This document shows, piece after piece, positions 55,075 to 64,000 of a DNA stretch of 64,000 nucleotides (its first letter is position 1; each line of letters opens with the position of its first letter). Made by a program: the position numbers and the translations under genes. The DNA is from Rugalucina vietnamica (Eukaryota; Mollusca; Bivalvia; Lucinida; Lucinidae): NCBI GenBank assembly GCA_964017185.1, contig OZ024879.1, positions 21,951,456 to 22,015,455 of the forward strand, given 5' to 3'. The notes under the pieces were generated by a model. That model did no database searches. It saw only the letters and a program-made list of their open reading frames with translations, and was not told where the DNA came from.

Positions 55075-56389
55075 CGAGGGGCGATTGGAAAGTACGTAGC
55101 GTGGTACATTATTTCAGTAACGGATCGGCAAATCAATACATGTTTGGTATCATTTTAAACAACTATCTTTCCCCAACGTTCTCACACTAGTTTCACGAAG
55201 GTGACATGATGCAGTCAGAAAAAATATTATTGTAAACATGGGTACTGTTTGTATACTGGAAAAAGTGAAATTTCAATAAAATAGACAATTTATAATCATT
55301 TTTAAATTTAGCAGTGCATGAACACTATTTGATGGAAAGATTATTTTGCACCATTTTGTAGCCCATCATAACGGCAATTTATTATGCAAGTATTGAATGA
55401 ATTCGCAAATTCTTATAACTTCTAAACGAGACGGCAATATCTGCGTCGCTTGGAATTCTCTGCATTTTGTTCATTGTCTATGTCAAAACGCGCCCGTCAC
55501 AATGATTTTAATTTGAAAATATAAAATCAGCATTTGTTTGAATTTATTTTAAGTTTAGTTTCATACCAAGCACTGTTATTATTCAGAGCACAACAAATGG
55601 TAGATAACTGTTTAAATCTGGTCAAGGGTATGGGTGATTTTAGCTAGGAGGAATAGTTTTGTTAGTATAAATTGAGAACTGTGGGAAATAGAATGGTAAG
55701 AAAGAATTGTGAGTTAAAACCAATTACTAGAGTGATGACTGACAAGTTATCTTAAAGAAACTTCCTATAGTTTATAAGATATGAGGGGTTAAGTTACCCC
55801 ACCCACTTCTTGAAAATAGGGGGTAGTGTCATTAAGATTCATTTTCATAGGAACCGAGTAAGACGAGAAGACAAATTTGCATGACGAAATTCTCTGTGTG
55901 CATTGTTCACAACGAATTACGCAGAAAATATACTCAGATGTCACAAATCTTGCTGCAGTATGAGCCTTAATCTCAAAACAAATAGGAAGAAAACATGCAA
56001 AAATGCTATGTTTTGAAACGGTACAACTTTTATAGTAATCAATATTTTTCGAATCTAATTATGCAAGCCGTGCAAGCAATAACCGCAGAAGACATCTACA
56101 GAAATACAATTCCGAGAGATATCGCTTATTTGTTAAAATGTGATATCGAATTAGGTCACTGATTTTCTGTTGATTTTTCTCAATATTTTTGTCGTAAATA
56201 TCCGCCAGTATATAAACATGCCTTCATTTTGAGCGTGCGATGCACGTGTATCACTAGTCGCTCTTCAAAAATCAATGCGTCATCTTGAAGAGGAGAAATT
56301 CTACTTTCTATACATGTATTACTTTAATATATTTAGCAACGCATTAAGAAATTACGATACCATACTACGTACTTTCCAATCGTCCCTCG
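55075..56389. mobile_element. Mariner-like non-autonomous element, 1.3 kb
   Basis: The ends CGAGGGGCGATTGGAAAGTA and CGAGGGACGATTGGAAAGTA (complement) are inverted over about 30 bases and flanked by TA. No transposase frame remains. Confidence 0.8.
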
Positions 56390-56484
56390 TATATTTACAT
56401 ATGTTATTATCAATCAAGTATCTGTCTTTTAGTTCCAAAAACTGTTGCTAATTTTCCGGATTTTTGACATTAAATCAGACTTAC

Positions 56485-56611
56485 CGGAATTTCGGAACAT
56501 CCCAAACGCTAAATTTTCGAGCTTAACGTCATGGCAATATGCGACCGACGTCACGCTAACATCAGTAAAAAAAAACGACGACACCGGCTGACATTGACGT
56601 GACTCCGCCAT
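56485..56611 (-). CDS. Possible first coding exon with promoter features
   Basis: ATGGCGGAGTC starts a frame that reads MAESRQCQPVSS... to FGMFRNSG and ends at a strong GTAAGT donor (56479-56484). Just upstream are CCGCCA and CACGTG (about 56615-56634). No domain and no following exon are recognised. Confidence 0.25.
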
Positions 56612-56639
56612 TAGGCTTGGCTTACCGCCACGTGATATG

Positions 56640-58430
56640 GATTGTTAGCAGAGTGATCAGAGTGTAATTGGAAGAGCAAACCAATGTTTTGTGAATTTAA
56701 AGCGACATGAAAGTTCTTCGACCGTTTTGGTGGAGACTCTGATTATGTAGAGTTGCTTGCACTGGTAGAGAGATTGGCTTGGTTGTGCTGGCATTGAGAT
56801 GCTATCTTTGACATAGGCATTTGTACATACGTCCATTCATTAAGGTATCATATAGCAACTTGTGGAATTTTACACAATCGAAAATAGAGTATGGTATAAA
56901 AGTATAAGGTGTATATTATTGCGCGTTTATCATAAATATATTACTTCATTGATTAAGCTCAGCTGCTGCTTTTTATCATTTGATGAGACTACTTACATTT
57001 ATATTTTACTTATGAAGTACATGTATATAAACTTGTGTATGTTTGGTGTTCGGACAGATGAAACTGAAAAGTCACTGCAGATCCAACATACTGTCTGGTG
57101 TAGCTTTTACATTACTGAGGTTGCTGCTCATTCTATAATTTAAAAGCTAAAACATATTGTCAGTACACTATTTATGCAACATGAGCCGTACTAACACAAA
57201 TCCTGTCAATGAAAAGCCATTCTCATTTACCAAGTGGGGAGTACTGCACACATAATATGCAAGCTTTACTTGTGTCTCAAAGTACTGAGTTTCTTATTTG
57301 TAAATTCCATCATGGCTCTCATAAATCATACAAGTGTATAATATCTATGACACACAGTGTCACTTTACTTCTTTGTCCCGAGACTTGGGCTAAAAATTGC
57401 ATGGGCTAGGCAATTCTGGCATGACAATTAAAATCATCTCACCACTGCAACCACAAAGAGTGGTTAAGTGCACTTTACTGCGTGCTATTTATGCTCGTAT
57501 TAGAAGTACCAAGTTTCTTATTTGCATATTTTACCATAGTTCTCAAGCATGGTGTAAATGAGGTTAAAAATATAAAATTGGTGTATACACTCTGGCAAAA
57601 CCACATACGATAATTCAGTTGTTTACATTGGAAATATTAGTTAATATTTTCAACCCGTAACTATCAAGGAGATTTGAAGACATTGATTTAATCAGGCTCA
57701 ATGGAATTTTACATGTATTTTCACTGACTAAACGTTTGCTTCTGAGCATATGTAGTTAAGCATTGTCTTCTTAGAACGCTGCAATACCTATCAATTTTGC
57801 AGTTTTATTTGCTAAATAACAACTGGCTGTGGAAAGCTATACCAAAATTAAAGTTGTATCATAATCAAAAATGGACCGGTAAGCTTAGCATAACCATATT
57901 GTTCTCCTGTTGCAAAGCATTTTATGTTGGTAGCCATTTTGTACCCCATCTTTGAAAGTTCCATATTTCTAACTTTAATATCATGACATAAATTCTGGAA
58001 ATTGCTACAGTTCTAAAAATGGGCAAAATGAACAATGCACCCGTATGATTTGTTTTGCCGTTTTGCTTGTTTGTTTTCTTGCGGGAGAGGGGGTCAATGG
58101 GTTGGGGCAATTACGTTCACTAAGGACAGGATCTTCACATCATGTACAAATGGAATGCATATCCTGTGGTATTATCTTTACCAAAGTAGTTTAGATGAAG
58201 AAAAATTACTTTTGTGGGTAATAGTGAACATGCTTGTTTTGATAATTTAGTCTGGTTTTGCTACACTTTTATCCTAAGCGAAACAGTGCGATGGGGTACA
58301 AATACGAGACCTGCAAGAACAGATGACTTTAGTCCAGATTTGTATTTCATACTTAAAACTATCAATGCCAAACAAGCACAGCAAGTCTGTCTGCTACTTT
58401 TACAACTGAAATGTTTCAGAAACTGAAATT
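56640..58430. other. No gene recognised
   Basis: AT-rich; frames up to 93 codons have no domains. Confidence 0.45.
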
Positions 58431-58439
58431 GTGAATGCA

Positions 58440-59085
58440 TTTTCAGGGTATACCCTGTTTTGAATTGATGACCTCAACTGACCTTTGACCTCAATGGCTG
58501 ACATGCATTATTTTCTAGAGAAGCCTTAAATCATCTCAGAGATGTACTACAAATGCTTTGGGAAACTTTCTTTAAGCCAGCCCATGATTTTGTGATAGAA
58601 CTGCATTATTTAGTAATCATTACAGGTTTTGACATTTTTGCACTCATATGACCTTTGACCTAATTCTGTGACCCAGAGGCAGTAACAAACTTGGAATAAA
58701 CCCGTATGAGTTTAAGCACTTATCAATGAATAAAATGAGCACATGTTGCTTTAAGTCAGTCCATGTTTGATATGTAGATTACTTATCATTGTAACGGGTG
58801 TTTGTTATTTTGCACTCATTTGACTTTTGACCTAATTCTGCCATCCATGACCATTACAGTTTTGATATCCACCCATATGTCTTTGGACACATGTCAAGGA
58901 ATAACATGAGTACAAGTTCCTAAAATCACTCTATGATTTTCCAAAATAATAATGTTTATTTTTACTTTTACAGATTTTTGCAATTTTGCACTCATTTGAC
59001 CTTTGACCTTGTTCTGTTACACAGGGTCATTTACAGACCTGGCATCCACCCGTACGAGTTTGGGCACATGTCAAGGAATATTATG
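58440..59085 (+). repeat. Degenerate tandem repeat, about 175-bp units
   Basis: TGACCTTTGACC(T) variants with TTTTGCACTCAT before them recur near 58480, 58645, 58825 and 58995. ACCCGTA(T/C)GAGTTT and CA(T/C)GTCAAGGAAT follow. At least three units. Confidence 0.65.
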
Positions 59086-59206
59086 GAGGTTGGGGATAGC
59101 AGGGACATAGCGGGGCTGAAATGCCGAGATTTTACTTCCGATGAGTCCCGATAGTGCCTATTCTCACCGCCATGGAATAGGCGAGTAAAAATTATTCAAA
59201 TAGCTT

Positions 59207-59357
59207 AGGTCATTTGTCCCCGGTGGACCGGGGCTTTAAGCAGGAATTTTACCACATTTTTGTCCCCGCAGGGCGGAGCTTTTACCAGGGCTTTAAAATT
59301 TGAAAAGTTAAAAGCCCCGCTATTCCCCGGCCCAAGGGGTGCCGGGGATACAAATGA
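59207..59357. mobile_element. GC-rich MITE-like inverted repeat
   Basis: GTCATTTGTCCCCGG opens it and the complement of CCGGGGATACAAATGAC closes it. Inside, GGGGCTTTAA and TTAAAGCCCC-like arms pair. It recalls the TIR of 15660-15971. Confidence 0.55.
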
Positions 59358-59529
59358 CTGGTAGAGAAACAAGAGATTCGGCATAATCGGCTGGAATCGC
59401 ACGAAGTCTTGCAAGATTTCATTAAGATTTCTTCACGATAACACGGTTGAAAAGGGGAAATACGGCACGAAAGTTTGGAGAATAAGACATGAAGAATGTG
59501 CCAATAGCTATATATGAATCGTGTACGTA

Positions 59530-60094
59530 CGAGAGGGCATCGGAAAGTACGTATAAAATTGCTGTAAAATAAATTTGCGTCAACTGATTGATATGAAGTT
59601 TTGTACGAATAAACATTGATCCTTTTGTAATTCAATGACATTGTCATTTTAAAACAATGACGTCAGACGCTCATGCATGAGACAGCGTTATGACGTCACT
59701 TCACGTGACCCGGCGCACCTGTACCCCTGGGTTGACTTTGTTAGTGTATTTGGGGGGTTTGGGGAAGTTGGTCGACATTTTTAATGGAAAATAATTTTTT
59801 TCTAACATTAAATTGACCATTTTTCGAAAACATACGGCATTCTGATGGTTTATCTACGAATACGGTGCAATTGAATTCAACAGGTTAGCGTAAAATATGC
59901 AAGAACGTCGATTTCTTAGGCGGTGTTTCCATAACGACAGCTGCAACGCACGTGCGCGAATTATGCTTGCGTTATTGCAATGGAATAACTGCATATATAT
60001 CACTGCATTATTTGATGAAATTTCATCTCGAAATAACGAAAGATAAAGAAATGACAGCATTCATTTTTATAAGGTACTTTCCGATCACCCCTCG
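59530..60094. mobile_element. Mariner-like MITE, 565 bp
   Basis: The ends CGAGAGGGCATCGGAAAGTA and CGAGGGGTGATCGGAAAGTA (complement) are flanked by TA. They are related to the ends of 55075-56389, but the insides differ. Confidence 0.75.
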
Positions 60095-60097
60095 TAT

Positions 60098-60302
60098 AAA
60101 AGAACATTCTTGGGGATTCTTGATTTTTATTTGTCAGGATAGATACATGACTGTATCTGTGGCGTTTCGCGCCATATGCATGAGAAGCCACGTACATGCT
60201 TCCCTGCTTGTCTGTCAGATACCGTGGTTCTAAATTTGCAAAGTCGGGTACTCTCCCCTTGCCCCTTCGTTTGCCCTTGCCTGCATCTTTCTTATTACCC
60301 AT
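60098..60302 (-). other. Small basic open frame, status unknown
   Basis: MGNKKDAGKGKRRGKGRVPD begins a frame that runs into the mariner-like MITE. The Lys/Arg/Gly-rich start could be a gene's first exon, but no donor or domain is convincing. Confidence 0.2.
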
Positions 60303-60304
60303 CT

Positions 60305-61400
60305 TGTACCAATGAATTAGTCAACAATTCATGATGTTTTCCCGCAAAAATACACTAATGACATCAAATTGCATGCAACATTGCTTTGATTTCAAACGCA
60401 GCTGAATCATAAACCATTCGTGGAAGTCTTGGTCGGTTCCATGCCTACACGCATTATTGGCTTAGTTGGCCCAATATATACATGTGTGGGTCATAAATGT
60501 GCCCATTTGTGGTAGGATTGTTTCAAAAAAGTTAGTATTTGCGATTCATCTTATATTGCGTTTATCACGTCAGAAGTGTATATACGAACTCAGAAAAAGC
60601 CAATCTCTCTTCTTAAAGTTTACCAAAAACTAGGGTTATTTCAAAGAAATGTCAATGTTGTGACCACTAAAACAAACTTCCATCTAATTGGATCTTATCA
60701 CGAAACCTAAAGTATTTTAGCCATGATCAGGTTGACTTAAAGCCAGATGTACGTAATTGACCTCACGGTAGAATATTTTTATTGTTTGCATGTGAGTGTA
60801 TTTTGATGTCCTACATACGAAAATGAAAAGAAATCGATACCGTTCCGAGCTTGTTTTCGAGATGTAGGCCTTCAAAATTGTCAAATTTGAGAGCGAAATC
60901 ACATTGACGTCAACGTAAAATGCGATTTTTAGACCCCCTTTTTGTTAATTTTCTTGATATATTTAAAAAAATCCACGGTAGGATTTAAAAAAAAAAACTG
61001 CTATGTATTAGAGAAATTCCTGAACTACATATAGATAACGAGAAAGCTCTTAGCTACCGGATTCGTTTTCCTGCTATAAGCGTACGAGGAGAGGTAGTCG
61101 TTGCTGAATTCAATACATTTTACGCGCGACGTCGATTTTTCGCCAAAATTTCCGACACTGTTTAGTATTCAATATTGCTAACTGTCGCGGAAATGCTGTT
61201 TTCTTCGGGATAACATGTCCACAATCTATATTTTGAGCAAAAATAATAAATAATATCAAACGTTTTACATTTCTGAAGTCCTCTGCATAATTGTATGGAT
61301 ATAGTTAACGTAAACTGACGCTAGAAATGACGTTTCGAGCAAAAACTGACGTTACGAATGCGGCGTAAAAATGACGTTTTTTAATCCAATATTTTCGACC
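60305..61400. other. No gene recognised; TGACGT words
   Basis: Several TGACGT(T) words recur at 60904-61400, including four within about 65 bases near 61317-61379. No coding signal. Confidence 0.4.
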
Positions 61401-61409
61401 TTAACTATG

Positions 61410-62010
61410 TAACACCAATGCCATTGGTAACAACATTGATATTAATGATAACGATATTGACATTTCAAAACTAAGTATTGTTTAAATTTTTGCCTGGTTA
61501 TTTTACGACACTAACACTACATCATAGTTCTCTTTTCTCATATTCACCTGCAAGAAATAAAAAATACCCACATAAACTTTGTTGCTATGTTGGTCAATGT
61601 TGTTACTATGCTGGTCAATGTTGATACTATACTGATCAATGTTGTTACTTTGTTTTTGTGAGAAATCTTCAAAACAATGATAGAACGTAATCTATTTAAA
61701 TATGCATTGTTAAAATGTATACATTTGTCACACATTAAGCTACTTTTTCGCAATTTTTTAAACTTTCGTGCTTCCAGCATGTGAAAGAAAAAAGTTATAT
61801 TTGTCAATGTTGTTACCACACAATGAGTAACAACATTGACAGTAACAGCATTGACAAAATTTGACAAATCGTCAAATCTAGGGCTTCTGGATGGATGTTT
61901 AAGCACAATGAAAACTTTAATGTGTGTTTACCCTAAAGTGTAATTAAGCATTGACCAGTATTTGAACATTTGATAAGTTCAGAAGTTTTTAATGAGTAAC
62001 AACATTTGAC
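61410..62010. repeat. Scattered GTAACAACATTGA motif in both orientations
   Basis: The motif or its complement TCAATGTTGTTAC occurs about eight times (near 61417, 61580, 61612, 61638, 61803, 61829, 61993). Spacing is irregular. Confidence 0.6.
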
Positions 62011-62154
62011 TTACTTACCGATCACATACCCAGCAGCCATATTATAATATTCAAAAACTAAGGCATAGTTGCGTTTTTGGGAGTCAGCACGTTTTTATCA
62101 TGGTAATTATATGGAGGTGTTTCAACTAACGTGTAAAAAAAAAGCATTAAAACG

Positions 62155-62285
62155 CCATGTTCTGCTTGCGGGTGTGTCAGGTGTTTTTCCCCGTGTACTC
62201 CGGTTTTTGCCCCACCTACCGATTGATTCGTCTAGATAGGAGTGAAAAAGCTTGAAAGGGACGTAAAACTGAATCCAAAAAATTA
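62155..62285 (+). mobile_element. 5'-truncated SINE
   Basis: GTTCTGCTTGCGGGTGTGTC, CCCCACCTACCGATTG and GGGACGTAAAACTGAAT match the body and tail of the SINE at 20628-20905. Confidence 0.7.
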
Positions 62286-62784
62286 AAACGCCATGGTGTG
62301 TAACCATAAGAAATGATTTATAAAACAATAACAACACTGACACGAACTCATTGGACAAGCACTTAAGCCAAGAAAAAATCATAAAGCAGTTATGGACATG
62401 CTTGGAAATAATTGCAGACGTCTCTTTATTATCTGTTCATATTAAAAAGTAGCTGAACCCTCAGTAACATAGTGACTTTGTCATATTTTTATCACGGGGT
62501 TAGTGCCGGACAGCCCAAAAGTACTAATATTTGTGTACTCAACAAGGAATTTGAAGAGCTTATCATAAAGACGATGAACAAAAAGTGCTGTTTCAACATG
62601 ACCACCATGATGCCTTAAGACTTACTTAAAGAAATAATCTAAAAAGCAGAATGAAGTATGAAAAAATCATCACGGACAGAAAAATGCACATTCTTTGAAA
62701 AAGGCCCGTATGACCACGGTGTTTATATTTTAAGCACTTCTGGATGCCATGATATTCTACTTTTGGGTAAAAGTCCCATTAAAT

Positions 62785-62860
62785 GGAGGCAACATCCCGA
62801 CATGACCTTAGCTGTTGACTGTGACGTAAAGCATCAATTCAAACACACAGAAAATTCATA
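62785..62860 (+). mobile_element. SINE/LINE-type 3' tail fragment
   Basis: CCCGACATGACCTTAGCTGT followed by a GACGTAAAGCA tail resembles 3' ends of mollusc retroposons. The 67-codon frame across it is not a gene. Confidence 0.4.
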
Positions 62861-62894
62861 GCGATTAAGCGTATTGCGTTCATATGCACAAAAT

Positions 62895-63095
62895 ACACCC
62901 GGGTGCAAAAGAACCGTGACCCGGGTTCAATTTCTATTTGCTCCACCTCGAAAGTAGGGGCAAATTTGCACCCGGGTGTAATTTTTGCACTGGGTTTACT
63001 TTCTTAAAACACCGTTGTCATAGCATAAAATACGTAGACCGGATCCAAATTTACAACCGGGGTGCAAAAATACACCAGGTGAAAATGTTGCACAT
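62895..63095. repeat. CACCCGGGTGCA-type palindrome cluster
   Basis: ACACCCGGGTGCA, GACCCGGGTTCA, GCACCCGGGTGTA and ACAACCGGGGTGCA recur within 200 bases, with paired arms. Confidence 0.5.
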
Positions 63096-63749
63096 GAACA
63101 CGGCTTTAGTTTCGTATTTGCTTCGGAATGTATTCATGACATTCGTAACGGATTCGTGGTTCATTCGTAGTTGGGTGACAACCTCCGGAATTCCCGAAAA
63201 TGTTTCGAATGCATCCGAATAAAATAAGATCCAGCTACGATGTCACGGAATGAACTACGACTTCGTTACGAATTAACTGCGATTTTTGGGTCGAAAATTC
63301 CTGAACAAAATTTTGAACAGTTTGGCCATGAATTTCTGACTGACCAACAAACGGCAAGATCTTACTACGAACTGTAAGAATTAGTTAAGATATTCACAAA
63401 TCGATTACGTTTCAGCTACGAATTCAAAAACTTTGTAAATTTGTGACGATTCGTGTGTCGTTTTGTCGTAGTCTGATAGGGGGCATTATGAATAAAAATT
63501 GAAATGTGAAGTCATTGTGTGACTGAGAATGCAGTAATAAGCGCGTCTAGCCCAGCACCCGGGGATACACAGGTTCACCATCCAATAGGGTACACCGGAT
63601 TCAACGATTATTCTGTCACGTGAGGGAAACGAGGAAAATGTCATGCAATGCGGTAAATGTGAAATGTCAATTTAGATGCATTTTATTGTTGTGTAACAAA
63701 ACTGTGCTAGTTGACTGACAATCGCTACAATCGGTGTAAGTTGATAGAC

Positions 63750-63820
63750 GGTGAAAAATGTAAAAGTAACGGCAGCGATAAGGAAGTGGCGCAATCAGAA
63801 CAAAAACAAAACTAAAAGGG
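63750..63820 (-). repeat. Possible Penelope-like 3'-UTR fragment C
   Basis: AAAAGTAACGGCAGCGATAA and GGCGCAATCAGAA-like words resemble 17200-17230. Short and weak. Confidence 0.3.
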
Positions 63821-63859
63821 CATTCGGGTATATGAAAAATCTTTAAAAGCCTAAGATTT

Positions 63860-64000
63860 TGCACTGTAGAAATTACTATGATTCTTAAACTCGTTTTAGC
63901 AGTCACACATTTAATAGTGTGTGACTGAGGCGTGTGCCGGATGTATAAAAATCTCAGTAGGCTGAAAATTTTGGAGTTCGTTTGTGTTACGTAACAGACA
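63860..64000 (-). repeat. Copy of the repeat at 1235-1320
   Basis: Its complement contains GAGATTTTTATACATCCGGC, CGCCTCAGTCACACA and GACTGCTAAAACGAGTTTAA, matching 1235-1320. Confidence 0.6.

Noticed and set aside
61410-62010. CRISPR-like array
   Set aside because: The repeats occur in both orientations with irregular spacing in a eukaryotic sequence; no array structure.
62658-62861. 67-codon + strand frame ending KHQFKHTENS
   Set aside because: Its C-terminal half is the 3' tail of a retroposon; no start context or domain.

Overview
This window looks like intergenic and intronic DNA of an invertebrate metazoan, most likely a marine bivalve or other mollusc. The evidence is AT-rich DNA, split genes with GT-AG introns, and tRNA-derived SINEs, I-clade and CR1/L2-like LINEs, Penelope-like elements, EnSpm-like transposases and many MITEs. 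No bacterial signal is present. The species is an inference. Only one gene with a consistent multi-exon model was found; most other coding sequence belongs to mobile elements.

The key region is 1-10.8 kb, a decayed RAG-like (ProtoRAG-type) transposon. A RAG1-like transposase runs from the left window edge on the + strand (1-231 and 6507-7482). A RAG2-like kelch+PHD gene lies on the - strand (9133-10428). They are tail-to-tail, as in known RAG-like transposons. RAG1L is split by a 6,275-bp element with about 260-bp inverted repeats and a TAGG target duplication, and carries a TGA just after its catalytic Glu. RAG2L is open apart from one in-frame TAG. The RAG1L N-terminal part and left end lie outside the window.

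From 10.8 to 24 kb there are dispersed repeats: tRNA-type SINEs, MITEs, Penelope 3' fragments, a FLYWCH zinc-finger exon inside a repeat bounded by GGGGCTA motifs, a broken BTB/T1 (KCTD-like) gene, and a 146-bp satellite. At 24.0-25.5 kb is an EnSpm-like transposase relic with a minisatellite inside its reading frame. From 25.5 to 37.7 kb lies a nested stack on the - strand: a CR1/L2-like LINE split by a full-length I-clade LINE (29038-34845, both ORFs open, 12-bp target duplication) and by a 5'-truncated Penelope-like element (26284-28284).

From 38.5 to 50.05 kb a host gene on the - strand is reconstructed from five phase-compatible exons plus one candidate exon; it resembles DUF4806 proteins. 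Its first intron holds a second I-clade LINE (43042-49796) in antisense orientation, itself carrying a 943-bp TTAA-flanked MITE. From 51 to 64 kb there is a second EnSpm-like transposase relic hit by an I-element 3' fragment, another I-element 3' fragment with a 14-bp target duplication, two mariner-like MITEs, SINE pieces and degenerate tandem repeats, some with nuclear-receptor-like half-sites.
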